From NCBI RefSeq assembly GCF_001730525.1, contig NZ_MDFN01000013.1, forward strand, positions 62,001 to 126,000: a DNA stretch of 64,000 nt, written 5' to 3'. Positions 44,143-53,744 of the stretch are shown here, piece by piece. Under the pieces are notes generated by a model that worked only from the letters and a program-made list of their open reading frames with translations, was not told where the DNA came from and made no database searches. A program made the translations under genes and the position numbers. This DNA is from Arcticibacter eurypsychrophilus. Its GTDB lineage: Bacteria > Bacteroidota > Bacteroidia > Sphingobacteriales > Sphingobacteriaceae. How positions within the stretch are numbered: position 1 is the first letter of the stretch; each line of letters begins with the position of its first letter.

Positions 44143-44183
44143 AAAAAGGGGCTGTCTCAAAAGTATGAGAACTGCCCCTTTTT
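44143..44183. terminator. Strong symmetric hairpin downstream of the TonB receptor gene
   Basis: AAAAAGGGGC (44143-44152) pairs with GCCCCTTTTT (44174-44183), and inside it TCTCA pairs with TGAGA. T-runs on both strands make it a bidirectional intrinsic terminator, 112 bases after the end of the TonB receptor on the minus strand. The sequence GGGGCTGTCTCAAAAGT also resembles the terminal repeats of some IS families, so it could be a relic of an insertion end. The rest of the 379-base gap 43916-44294 has no gene that I trust. Confidence 0.7.
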
Positions 44184-44294
44184 CTTTTATTTATTCGGTT
44201 ATGCGTTAGCGAACGTTTTTTTAGAGTCGATTCTCAGCGTACTTAATTCATATTTAAAAAAACTTCATTTTTAAACAAAACTAGTTTGATATAC

Positions 44295-47060
44295 CTAGAA
44301 ACTTATACCTATACGAGCATAAAAACGTCGACCGTTCCCTCCCATTTGAACCGCATCAAATGGTCCGGATGGCTCATTATTATAAGCATATCCCTTAGCC
44401 CCATTGACGTAGGCAAGGTCTGGATGCACGTTGAACACGTTATCCGTACCTAAAGAAAAATTAGTGGATTTGCCGAACTTATATGAAAAATAAAGATCAC
44501 TCACTACTTTACCACTATAATTATACTGATCGGGCACAGTACCTGTTCCATCGTCAAGTGGAACAACCGGGTAGATACTAGATCCATCACCATAACCCAA
44601 TAACTCAATTTTACCGAAGTAAGTAAATCGTGTGCCTACAGTAAAGTCTTTGTGGCCGTACTCCGGATTGATAGAATACTTTGCTGGTGGAGCAGAGGCC
44701 AGGATAAATTTCTTTTCCCTTGAACTCAGGAATGTTTCTCTTAAGGCTTCTGTTGCACCAAGTATGGTCGGATAGTTTACCTTATCAATGGTCATGTGTT
44801 GGAAATTGCCGGTAAACAATAGGCGGTAGCGATTGTCGCCAACCGATTTGCTATAATCAATTACAACATCAAGTCCACGGTTTGTCGTATTTACTGCATT
44901 AGCAAAGAATTGCGCGGAGCCTACATTCAAATCATTTAATGAGTTAGTGAAGGAAGGATCGAGCGTTTCGTCTGCAGCACTAAACTGTCCGGATAATACC
45001 ACACGGTCCTTCACTTTGATAATATATCCATCGGCAGTGATGCTTAGTTGGGGAATGGGTTTAAAGGTGAAGCCTAAACCTGCGTTTTTAGATTTTTCCT
45101 GTGTAAGATTCGATATTCCTGCTGCTTGTGTAATCGGACTGTGGTTAGGCGCGATCTTAACTTCTGAAATTTCTGTTCCCTGTACGTTGGTGAAAGTAGA
45201 ACTGTAATTGATCTGTTGTAGGGATGGAGCCCTGAAACCGGTACCCAATGAACCACGCAGGTTAAAGTTGTCGGTTATTTTATAACGTGTTGCTAGTTTG
45301 GTATTGAAGTTATAACCGAAATCGCTGTAGTGCTCCAATCGATTGGCAAAATTAATGAGCCACTTATCAGTTACGTCTAGTTCCAGATCAACGAAAGCAC
45401 CCAATACAGAACGATTTGCATTTGCTTCATCAGCAGGTTGAAATCCAGGAAAGCCTTGTGATCCAGCTGCCTGATCTCCTGTTGGATCATAGTTTCGGTA
45501 AGAGGCTTCTTCACCAGCAAATATTTGATATCGTTCATACCGGTATTCTGCTCCTAGTCCTATATTAAAACCAGATAACACTTTATCGAAATGTTTATTA
45601 AAATTTAAGTTAGTTGTGTTTTGCAGAAATTTAGATCCGCCATCATCAAAGTTGGTCTGGTCGGCACCCAGAGAAGCATTATAGGTTTTATCCCCAAAGA
45701 AATGGAAGGTATTATTACCAATATTATTACTTAAATCCCAATCCCAGTCATGACCAACTGTTCCTTTTAATCCAGCAGCAAAGGCAAGGTCTGATATGTG
45801 TGTTTGTATAAGTGGATTATAGTAGGATTCGCCATCAGGAGTGTTAAAGATAATGCCACTCGCAGGAACCAATGCTCCATTATTGGTCGGGAAACGCTCT
45901 GGTCTGGATGAAAAGTTACGTGTGAAGGCATAAGCTTCTGACGCTTTATAGCTGTAACCACCAAAGCTGTAGAAGGTTATATTATCACTTAAAGGAATTT
46001 CGTTATTTAAAAAGAAGGAACCTGTCTCTGCTGATCCGTCACCATTTGCCCGTCTGTACGGGTTGATTGGTAATGCATCAGGATCTGTGCCCGTGGTATC
46101 ATGAGTCTGTCTGAAGGTTTTGCCACTGTTTGAATAATCGGCAGTAAAGTTGATGAACCCATTTTTACCTATTGGCAAACCGTAATTGGCATCCACGGTA
46201 ATTGCGTTTCCGTCAATAGCTTTTCCATGTGGATATTGTGCGGAAACCACACTTTTACCACTGTTGAAAGATGGATCATTAAAACCCGAATAACCTACGT
46301 TGACTGTAAACAAGTTGACATTCTTTTTTAGAACCAGGTTAATTACCCCGGCAATTGCATCTGAACCATATTGAGCGGAAGCGCCATCACGTAATATTTC
46401 TACGCGATCTATGGAGGCAGTTGGTATGGCACTCAGGTCGACTCCTGAGTTTCCCCGGCCACGTGTACCAAACACGGAAACGAAGGCTGTAGAATGGCGA
46501 CGTTTGCCATTTACCAATACAAGTGTTTGGTCAGGACCTAAACCTCTTAAGGTTCCAAGTTCCACATGGTCAGCTCCATCTGATCCGGATTGTTTGTTAT
46601 AGTTAAATGAGGGTGCTGCATAATTTAATATGTCGGTAAGATCCTGTCGGCCTGTTGTTGCAGCAGTTTTAGATACATTCACTACGTCAACAGGAACAGT
46701 GGTTTCGAGTTTTACTCGTCCGGCTGAACGCGTACCAACTAAAACAACTTCATTCAACTGGGCAACATTGCTTTCTAAGGAAACATTAATGGTAGTTCGG
46801 GAGCCAATTGCGACTATTACTGCTTTATAACCGGTATAACTGAATACCAATTGGTCTGTAGAGGCCGCCTGAATAAGAAATTGTCCGCTTGGACTTGTAC
46901 TAGTACCCAAGTTACTTCCTTTTATGCGTACAGTTACGCCTACCAGGGTTTCTTTACTAGCCATATCAGTGATAATACCTGTAATGGTTTTTGTTTGAGC
47001 CAGCAGTACATGGCTACTAATAATCAATAAGGCAAAAAAAAAGAGTATTTTTTTATCCAT
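44295..47060 (-). CDS. TonB-dependent outer membrane receptor
   Basis: A 921-residue outer-membrane importer. A signal peptide (KKILFFFALLIISSHVLLAQ) is followed by a carboxypeptidase-D-regulatory-like beta domain (KTITGIITDMASKETLVGVTVRIKGSNLGTSTSPSGQFLIQA), then the plug domain (LNEVVLVGTRSAGRVKLETTVPVDVVNV, GLGPDQTLVLVNGKRRHSTA, VEILRDGASAQYGSDAIAGVINLVLKK) and a 22-strand barrel ending in GRRFYARIGISF with the terminal Phe. It is not SusC-length and has no SusD partner. It resembles receptors in carbohydrate loci, and the neighbouring decayed GH32 and GH2 genes suggest a sugar ligand, though this is inference. Confidence 0.94.
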   Translation of the reverse strand: MDKKILFFFALLIISSHVLLAQTKTITGIITDMASKETLVGVTVRIKGSNLGTSTSPSGQFLIQAASTDQLVFSYTGYKAVIVAIGSRTTINVSLESNVAQLNEVVLVGTRSAGRVKLETTVPVDVVNVSKTAATTGRQDLTDILNYAAPSFNYNKQSGSDGADHVELGTLRGLGPDQTLVLVNGKRRHSTAFVSVFGTRGRGNSGVDLSAIPTASIDRVEILRDGASAQYGSDAIAGVINLVLKKNVNLFTVNVGYSGFNDPSFNSGKSVVSAQYPHGKAIDGNAITVDANYGLPIGKNGFINFTADYSNSGKTFRQTHDTTGTDPDALPINPYRRANGDGSAETGSFFLNNEIPLSDNITFYSFGGYSYKASEAYAFTRNFSSRPERFPTNNGALVPASGIIFNTPDGESYYNPLIQTHISDLAFAAGLKGTVGHDWDWDLSNNIGNNTFHFFGDKTYNASLGADQTNFDDGGSKFLQNTTNLNFNKHFDKVLSGFNIGLGAEYRYERYQIFAGEEASYRNYDPTGDQAAGSQGFPGFQPADEANANRSVLGAFVDLELDVTDKWLINFANRLEHYSDFGYNFNTKLATRYKITDNFNLRGSLGTGFRAPSLQQINYSSTFTNVQGTEISEVKIAPNHSPITQAAGISNLTQEKSKNAGLGFTFKPIPQLSITADGYIIKVKDRVVLSGQFSAADETLDPSFTNSLNDLNVGSAQFFANAVNTTNRGLDVVIDYSKSVGDNRYRLLFTGNFQHMTIDKVNYPTILGATEALRETFLSSREKKFILASAPPAKYSINPEYGHKDFTVGTRFTYFGKIELLGYGDGSSIYPVVPLDDGTGTVPDQYNYSGKVVSDLYFSYKFGKSTNFSLGTDNVFNVHPDLAYVNGAKGYAYNNEPSGPFDAVQMGGNGRRFYARIGISF

Positions 47061-47128
47061 GTAAGTAAGATGAGGTTAAAAGCAGTAAAATATTATTGAA
47101 ATATAGCAATTATTATATAATTAATAAA

Positions 47129-47215
47129 AAATGCAATAATAATTTGCAAAATATGGATATATAATTGCATTTATGTGTAATTATATTGCCGTAAAACGCA
47201 CAATATAATTACACA
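47129..47215. promoter_or_regulatory. Two inverted repeats upstream of the TonB receptor gene
   Basis: TGTGTAATTATATTG at 47174-47188 is perfectly inverted at 47201-47215 with a 12-base centre. Nearer the gene, AAATGCAAT at 47129-47137 is inverted at 47164-47172. Both lie 70-155 bases before the receptor's ATG at 47060 in a very AT-rich tract, and are candidates for operator or transcript-control structures. The rest of the 384-base gap 47061-47444 shows no gene. Confidence 0.6.
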
Positions 47216-47444
47216 ATGTCTTTATATAGAAATAAAACTTACTGAAAATGCTATTTTATATGATAAAATCTGCTTATTGACACAAATCCGACTTAATTAG
47301 AACACTATCTATCAAATCAATCTTATCATACGCAATTTTTTGTATTTGATTATTGGGTAAACATAGCATGTAGCAAGAGCGTATTATCCCTGGTTATCAA
47401 GTTCAATTGTAGCTTATCTTGTGGATAGAGTTCATAGTGAATTT

Positions 47445-49523
47445 TTATTTAAGCCAGATCATCTGTGTAAAGGCACCGTTTGCGGCTATATCCCAGGCTT
47501 CAATTCTTACCCATTTCCTATTTTTAAGGTTTATCGGCCAATTAAACTCCTTTTTGCCAAAAGCGAGTGTCTGATTCAGGTTGATTTGCTCGCGATATAC
47601 CTTTTGGCCATCTCCGGAGATTATCTCTGCATAATTTAAAGGAAAGGTCCAATCAATTTTGATTCTAACAGTAGCTTTTCCGGTTTGATCCAGCGTTAAG
47701 GTTTCCCCAGCTGTTTTGCCATTGATGCTGAAAGCAGGAAACAGCACCTCTCCTGTTGAAACGAAAAACCTGCCAGTGCGCATTACGTTTAAAACTGATT
47801 TCCATCCGTTCTTATACTCAGGAAGGCTATCCATTTGGAGATAATTAACGTTGAGGTGCGCATACATCTCGTTTCTATGGGTAATTGTAAATATGTCGGC
47901 TTCTGAAATCACATGCTTTTTGAGTCCCCAGTTTGCCATATCATCCATTAAATTCAGCACCCTTTTACTGAGTGTTGACCAGGAAAGATCTGCTGGAATA
48001 GCTTTCCATGCTGCCCCCAGGTAAGTATCAGATTTAAAGAAGTCTTCATCTTTATAGTTATCCGGATAATTCGTTGAAGCTTTAGTTCTGGCATGAGCTA
48101 CCCAGGCTAATCCATTCTCGATTTCCAGAAGCTTTTGCATTTCGGCTTTATCGCCAATATGATAAATCTTTCCATATTTAGGATCATCAACAACGAAAAG
48201 CTGTTCGGGCTTTCTTGACATGACCCAATAAACAGGTTTTGGAAAGAAGGCAAGCCAGTGACCGCCGTAGAAATTGTTTGCTTCTTCTCCCGGTAGTAAT
48301 AAAAAGTGTTTATCAGAAAGGCGTTTCGTTTGCTCAAATAAGCATGACAACTCTTTTAAACGAGTAGAATCCGGACCTTTAGGGTGACCAGGACCATGAA
48401 ATTCGGCAAGTTTAACAATATCCAGACCACTGCCTTTAAGCACATCTACGAACTCAGGGTGCTCGGGAACTGGCTTACCAGACAGGGCTTCATTAGAAAT
48501 AAATTCATTATGAAAATGGCTGGCCATTGTTTTATATCCAGGAAGGGGGACATAGGTATCATTATGCGTGTATGTTTTCACTTCATCTAAAACCTGCTGA
48601 GAGTCTCCATTACTCAAAAGGCAAAAGAAATTAAGGCGCTGCCTGGTTCCAGGAGGTGCATTGAACCATGGAACATATCGTTTATCTCCGATGGGATCTT
48701 GCCGAATCCCCATGGCAAAACCTGGAATTAAATCAAGATAATTATTCCCGTACCAGGTAAATTTCAAATTAAACGCTTCGTCTAAGGGCTAAAAATATTG
48801 ATGTGGAGCGGGAAACAAAGCCAGACTCCCCTGAGGATTTTCTCCGATAATTGTGCGGTATTTTACTTCCAGGTTTCTGCTGATATCTTCCCTGGAAGGT
48901 ACAGTTTTGTGGAGTTTTTGGTCTGTATCAGACCATGCCATTTGTTTCCAGATTTGCCTTTTCGACACCAAACCAGCATCATATAGTATGGCTGTAGAAT
49001 CAATTTCTGTGGTTATACTAGCAGAAATATTGAACAATGCAGTTCCGTTGTACAGTATAATTTCCAAATCGCCTTTAAAAGTTGATGCTGAAATGTTTGA
49101 AATTGATATGATAGTTCTTGTACCGTCAGTTTTAACTTTGACCTTCTTTTTATCCAATTTCAGGGCATACGTTTTATAGGGTTTTGTGGGAAAACGATCA
49201 AAAAAAACATCCCATCCACCACTTGAGGGACTTAAAATACGTTTTCCTATCCTTAGCACAAAGGCAGGATCAAGTCCTGAGGCAATTTCTGCAAACTTTT
49301 CTCCTGTACCAAGCTGAACGCTGCTAAACAAGGGTCTATCCTGATCAAGGTTTAATACCATCTTACCCCTACCCTCCTTTCCTGATGGCCATAAAAAGGT
49401 CAGCTCGTTGTGGTTTCGAGTGAAGGTTGTCCCATTCTTTTTAAATTCACTCAGATCTACTACTGTCTGTCCAACAGCAGATTCTATAATAAGCAGAACA
49501 ATAAGAATTGCAATATATTTCAT
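47445..49523 (-). pseudogene. PHP/CehA-like metallohydrolase gene interrupted by an in-frame TAG
   Basis: One reading frame of 692 codons is broken only by TAG at 48789-48791. Upstream of the stop are 244 residues with a signal peptide (MKYIAILIVLLIIESAVGQ) and a beta-rich domain ending LFPAPHQYF. After the stop the same frame continues PLDEAFNLKFTWYGNNYLDL to 47445. The second part carries histidines and acids like those of PHP-type metallohydrolases: HFHNEF, AEFHGPGHP, LLPGEEANNFYGGHWLAFF and WVAHARTKAS. A separate 440-residue product from a TTG at 48767 would lack a signal peptide. The plain reading is a recent nonsense mutation; a sequencing error or stop readthrough are alternatives. Confidence 0.8.
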
Positions 49524-49576
49524 TTTTAAGTTCTTTATAGTTAATTGACAGTACTCATGCTACAGCTCTAATATAA

Positions 49577-49703
49577 CTAGGTTATATCATCTTCAGCACA
49601 TTTCTTCATCTCAACGCAGACAAATACATAAGTCAATGTGAATACTAAAATAAGAATATTTAGGATAAAATAAAAGGCATTCCAGGCTGCTGCAATCCCA
49701 ACC
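49577..49703 (-). pseudogene. Probable C-terminal remnant of a membrane transporter
   Basis: A frame different from that of the GH32 remnant reads VGIAAAWNAFYFILNILILV and continues FTLTYVFVCVEMKKCAEDDIT before TAG at 49577-49579. One strong hydrophobic helix followed by a short charged tail is how sodium:solute symporters and similar carriers end. No start codon or upstream part exists: immediately before it is the GH32 remnant. A deletion that joined two neighbouring genes explains this. The family is a guess from the helix and tail only. Confidence 0.4.
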
Positions 49704-50050
49704 TATCTGAATCCTCCTGCCATCTGATTCTGGTATATTACTAAAAGTCTGCGCCGCGTAGATGGTACCGGTAACAAAATAATATTTTCCATATTCAGGA
49801 GTAAAAGATTTACCATCAAACGATCCGATCATATAGGCATTTGAAGCACCATACATCACCCACTTGGTTTTGTTCTGGTCGCCTTCTTTAGGCAGTTTTA
49901 AAAGATCGGGATATTCCAGAATCCGGTAACATGACTTTCCGAATTCCATACCTTTAGATCTTTTGAGGTGTAGATAGAATATCCATCTTTTTCGTTGAGC
50001 ACCATCACCCAGTGAATGATTTGATTGAACACATAAGTACATTTATTGAT
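49690..50050 (-). pseudogene. Frameshifted remnant of a glycoside hydrolase family 32 gene
   Basis: About 115 codons of a GH32 (levanase/fructanase) five-bladed propeller remain, in two frames. The first reads VFNQIIHWVMVLNEKDGYSI and then YTSKDLKVWNSESHVTGFW. The second continues YPDLLKLPKEGDQNKTKWVMYG, then IGSFDGKSFTPEYGKYYF and TFSNIPESDGRRIQIGW. The change of frame is at 49914-49918, where TGGAA stands for an expected TGGGAA, a one-base deletion. The E-x-P-D-L catalytic-region motif of the family became EYPDLL. Both ends are missing: there is a stop upstream of codon 1 and the propeller stops after IQIGW. It cannot make an active enzyme. Confidence 0.85.
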
Positions 50051-50285
50051 TTAAGAGACACGAACAATTTATGGTACTTATATACAAGAAAACCGCTAGA
50101 ACCATTTGGGTATAACTGTGATAGTATGTATTTTTGTTTAGAGATCAATTGCAACTCCAACAATCAGAGATAGATTATTCGACTATATAGGTTATGCTGA
50201 AAGCAAGAATGTAGAGGCGATATATTAGAAAGGTTGTGGATGAAATTAACTAATAAATTGTTAACCAAATTACTTTGTCCCCTAA

Positions 50286-53135
50286 ATGAGAACCTTAACA
50301 TTCACCCTTCTTGTCTTTCTATGCTCTTCCTTAACTTTTGCACAACCTTTAAACCATCTTGCGGGAAAAAGAGAACATATAAGTATTGATACCGCATGGC
50401 GTTTTGCATTTGGCCACCCTTCCGACGCAAAAAGGGATTTCAACAACGGAACAAGTTATTTTTCTTATCTGGCAAAGGCAGGTTATGGAGATGGTGCTGC
50501 TTCCGCTGATTTTGATGACCGTTCCTGGCGAAAACTAAACGTTCCCCACGATTGGGCTGTAGAAGCCGGATTTAGTGAATCGGCTAGTTTTAGTCATGGA
50601 TTTAAAGCTATCGGAATGAATTTCCCCGAAAATAGCGTAGGCTGGTATCGCAAAAAAATCAATATACCTGAAGGGGACTATGGAAAAAGAATCACTATTA
50701 CTTTCGATGGAGTATTCCGTAACGCTATAGTATGGGTGAACGGGCATTATTTAGGTACAGAGCCAAGCGGATATAATGCTTTCGAATATGACATCACCGA
50801 TCTGTTGAATTATGGGGGAGATAATACAATTGCAGTCCGCGTTGATGCCTCTATGGAAGAAGGGTGGTTTTACGAGGGGGCTGGTATTTACCGGCACGTT
50901 TGGCTTAATAAAACCAATCCGGTACATATAGCGACTAACGGAACTTTTATTACGACTAACTTAAAGAACGATAGCGCATCTGTAACGGCTAAAGTTAACA
51001 TCAAAAATGAGGGAAAAAGCAATATTCACTTTACTATAGAGCAAAAAATCTACGATAGAGAAGGACATATTCTAGCTACTCAGCAAACCAGCAGTGCCGA
51101 GTTAGCCCCATATAAAGGAGGAGAATATGTAAGCCAGCTGATGTTAGCCCATCCAAAACTTTGGTCAGTTGATACGCCTTACTTGCATCATATAGTAACT
51201 ACACTTCTAATAAATAATATTCCGGTAGATGAGTATACAACTAAATTCGGGATACGTACCATACGCTTTGATGCCAACACCGGATTCTTTTTAAATGGGA
51301 AACGTTTAGCGATTAAAGGAACGAATAACCATCAGGAGCATGCAGGTGTGGGCGCGGCAATGCCTGATGAGCTTCAGTACTTCAGGATTGCAAAGCTGAA
51401 AGAAATGGGCAGTAATGCCTATCGTTGTTCCCATAACCCTCCTACCCCTGAATTGCTTGATGCCTGTGATAGTTTAGGGATGCTGGTCATTGACGAAAAT
51501 CGTTTAATGGGCATTAATGATTATCATCTGGGGAATCTGAAGAAATTAATTGAAAGAGACCGTAACCATCCAAGCATCATCAGCTGGTCTATTGGAAATG
51601 AAGAATGGGGAATTGAAAACAATAGTACAGGGGCAAGAATAGCAACGACTATGCAGGCTTACGTTAAAAGTCTGGACACCACACGTGCCATTACTGCAGG
51701 TTTCAGCGGAGGCTGGGGACAGGGACTATCAGCCGTTGTAGATCTAATGGGCTACAATTATATTGCGCAAGAAAACCCTGATGCGCAACATCAAAAGTTT
51801 CCAGAACAAAAGGGATGGGGTACTGAGGAAGGATCTACCTTTTCGACCCGTGGAGTTTACGTTACCAATGACAGTCTACATTATAAATCAGCTTATGATG
51901 CAAAGCCCCGCCCTAGTGCCTATAGTATAGAGGAGGGTTGGAACTACTATGCACAGCGGCCCTTTCTGGCTGGCATGTTTATCTGGACAGGCTTTGATTA
52001 CCGGGGTGAACCGACTCCATATAAATGGCCATCAGTTGGTTCTTATTTTGGTATGCTTGATCAATGTGGTTTTCCGAAAGATGATGCCTGGTACCTTAGG
52101 TCTTGGTGGGGGAACAAACCTGTACTGCACCTACTCCCTCATTGGAACTGGAAAGGAAAAGAAGGGCAATTGATAGAAGTTTGGGCATACAGTAACTGCA
52201 ATGAAGTGGAACTCTTTCTTAATGGAAAAAGCCTGGGCAAAAAGACGATGATCAAAAATAGCCATCTGGAATGGAAGGTACCATTTACAGCTGGAATCCT
52301 TAAAGCCATCGGATACTCTGATGGCAAAAAAGCACTTACAGAAACTGTTCAAACTACGGGACCACAAACAGAAATCAAACTTACTGCACATAAAAACAAT
52401 ATTGAGGCAGACGGAAAAGATATATCAATCATAACAATTGCTGTGGTGGATAAAAAAAACCGCCAAGTACCGGATGCCAATAACGAGATCCACTTTTCGA
52501 TTGAAGGTCCCGGTAAGATTATCGGTGTTGGCAATGGTAATCCTACATCTCTCGAACCAGATCAATATACAGAGAAGATCCAGAATTTATCAATTGTAGA
52601 TCTGAAGGAATTGCCTGTTTCTGATACAATTAACAGAAGCGAAATGAAGGTAGATTTTGATGATAACAACTGGAAGAAAGCATTTACAGGTCTTGCTGAT
52701 ACCAGTATTAAAGCTTGGGTGTATCGGGGCAGCATTAATTTAACGAAAGATATGGCCAATTCGTGGTTAACTTTTTTTTATAATAGCATTGGACGCGAAC
52801 AATCTGTTTATATCAACGGTCACTTGTTAGCTGCCAATCTTGCCTATAAAAAAGAAGGCAATGTCTTCAGCATAAACAAAAGCATGATAAAAGAAGGCCG
52901 TAATTCAATTACTATAATTACCTTACCACTCAAAAAGATACATGATTGGGATGTGTTAAACACCAACCCTGGTCTAATTCAATTCAAAGTTCCATCGGCT
53001 CCCTGGAAGCGAAAGTTATTTAATGGGTTGGCGCAGATTATCATCCAGTCAGAAAATAAAAGAACCGGCGATATTAAGGTAACGGCTACTTCATCAGGAT
53101 TGGTTAAAAACACATTGGTGATTCGCACTAATTAG
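50286..53135 (+). CDS. Glycoside hydrolase family 2 (beta-galactosidase-like, DUF4982 type)
   Basis: A secreted 949-residue GH2 enzyme with signal peptide MRTLTFTLLVFLCSSLTFAQ. The order is: jelly-roll sugar-binding domain (SVGWYRKKINIPEGDYGKRITITFDGVFRNAIVWVNGHYLG), Ig-like domain, TIM barrel (IKGTNNHQEHAGVGAAMPDELQYFRIAKLKEMGSNAYRCSHNPP), then DUF4982 and an Ig/invasin-like domain (LTAHKNNIEADGKDISIITIAVVDKKNRQVPDA). The acid/base Glu is in SWSIGNEEWG; the nucleophile is probably a Glu in GTEEGSTFSTRGVY. The late segment 760-900 looks like a second jelly roll (WVYRGSINLTKDMANSWLTF) inserted in the Ig part. It would cleave beta-galactosides or related bonds. It is the only intact catabolic enzyme of the decayed locus. 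Confidence 0.93.
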   Translation: MRTLTFTLLVFLCSSLTFAQPLNHLAGKREHISIDTAWRFAFGHPSDAKRDFNNGTSYFSYLAKAGYGDGAASADFDDRSWRKLNVPHDWAVEAGFSESASFSHGFKAIGMNFPENSVGWYRKKINIPEGDYGKRITITFDGVFRNAIVWVNGHYLGTEPSGYNAFEYDITDLLNYGGDNTIAVRVDASMEEGWFYEGAGIYRHVWLNKTNPVHIATNGTFITTNLKNDSASVTAKVNIKNEGKSNIHFTIEQKIYDREGHILATQQTSSAELAPYKGGEYVSQLMLAHPKLWSVDTPYLHHIVTTLLINNIPVDEYTTKFGIRTIRFDANTGFFLNGKRLAIKGTNNHQEHAGVGAAMPDELQYFRIAKLKEMGSNAYRCSHNPPTPELLDACDSLGMLVIDENRLMGINDYHLGNLKKLIERDRNHPSIISWSIGNEEWGIENNSTGARIATTMQAYVKSLDTTRAITAGFSGGWGQGLSAVVDLMGYNYIAQENPDAQHQKFPEQKGWGTEEGSTFSTRGVYVTNDSLHYKSAYDAKPRPSAYSIEEGWNYYAQRPFLAGMFIWTGFDYRGEPTPYKWPSVGSYFGMLDQCGFPKDDAWYLRSWWGNKPVLHLLPHWNWKGKEGQLIEVWAYSNCNEVELFLNGKSLGKKTMIKNSHLEWKVPFTAGILKAIGYSDGKKALTETVQTTGPQTEIKLTAHKNNIEADGKDISIITIAVVDKKNRQVPDANNEIHFSIEGPGKIIGVGNGNPTSLEPDQYTEKIQNLSIVDLKELPVSDTINRSEMKVDFDDNNWKKAFTGLADTSIKAWVYRGSINLTKDMANSWLTFFYNSIGREQSVYINGHLLAANLAYKKEGNVFSINKSMIKEGRNSITIITLPLKKIHDWDVLNTNPGLIQFKVPSAPWKRKLFNGLAQIIIQSENKRTGDIKVTATSSGLVKNTLVIRTN

Positions 53136-53213
53136 CCAAAATGCTAAGTCAGCGAAAGTGCATTTAGGCAAATAGTAATTATACAATCTATTGATTAATT
53201 GTTATGCACTTTT

Positions 53214-53387
53214 TTAACTAAAACTATGGCGATAAGCAACAGGGGATACTTTCGACTTACTTTTAAATAGTTTACTTAACGATTGCAGGTAATCAAAGCC
53301 AAGTTGATAAACTATTTCAGTGATTGATAACGACGTCCCTGTTAATGCCTCCTTTGCTTTCTCAATCAATTTTTCACGTATGTGCTG
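53214..53387 (-). pseudogene. C-terminal remnant of an AraC family regulator
   Basis: The minus strand reads QHIREKLIEKAKEALTGTSL, then SITEIVYQLGFDYLQSLSKL and FKSKSKVSPVAYRHSFS, followed by TAA at 53214-53216. This is the second half of an AraC helix-turn-helix domain with the usual EIAYQLGF-like and F-x-K-x-x-SP-x-x-(Y/F)R signatures. In-frame stops come directly before it (TAG two codons upstream of QHIREKL) and there is no ATG, so it is a fragment. Confidence 0.85.
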
Positions 53388-53389
53388 CT

Positions 53390-53580
53390 TCTAATGGCAA
53401 TTAAAAGAATAAGTTATAATAAGCTTTGGTACTTTTTGGCGAGGAGGGATACCATTTTGATGATTAGTTCTAAAAATCTCTTTTCTTTTTCGATTATATC
53501 GATGACATATCTGCCAGGCAATAACGGCATAAATTCCACTACCCCTCTATCATCTGTCTTTAATTCTTCATACCAGCCAG
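53390..53580 (-). pseudogene. Remnant of a DUF4198-like periplasmic protein gene
   Basis: A start-less stretch reads WYEELKTDDRGVVEFMPLLPGRYVIDIIEKE and, after an apparent frameshift, EIFRTNHQNGIPPRQKVPKLIITYSFNCH then stop at about 53391. The pattern of LKTD-x-x-G-x-x-x-F-x-P-L-x-PGRYVI resembles the Ig-like end of DUF4198 proteins, which are often linked to TonB-dependent metal uptake. Family assignment is moderate; the absence of a start and the change of frame are clear. It touches the AraC remnant, so this whole interval is coding debris. Confidence 0.5.
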
Positions 53581-53744
53581 ATTAATGCCTACTTGTATTT
53601 GCAGCTATACTTTAAAGTCTTTAAAATAACTAAAATAATTAGTTTATTTAATTTGACACCACTAATCATTTTAGTTTTAAATTTATTGTCGACATTTGCT
53701 CTTGTCTGGATAATTACCTGACTTGAAAAATAAAAACTTTAATT

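Noticed and set aside
44026-44274. An 82-codon plus-strand frame between the oxidoreductase and TonB receptor genes
   Set aside because: It runs through the strong hairpin at 44143-44183, its composition is unlike a protein (QKYENCPFFFYLFGYALANVFLES), and it lies antisense to the likely transcript end.
47445-48767. Calling the 440-residue part after the TAG a separate gene
   Set aside because: It is in the same frame as the upstream part, has only a TTG start inside conserved-looking sequence and no signal peptide.
49611-50042. Treating the 143-codon frame here as an intact small gene
   Set aside because: Its first 40 residues are an out-of-frame reading; the correct frame there encodes GH32 sequence, so this is a frameshifted remnant.
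53382-53585. A 67-codon plus-strand frame
   Set aside because: It is antisense to the DUF4198-like remnant, which has better protein character.
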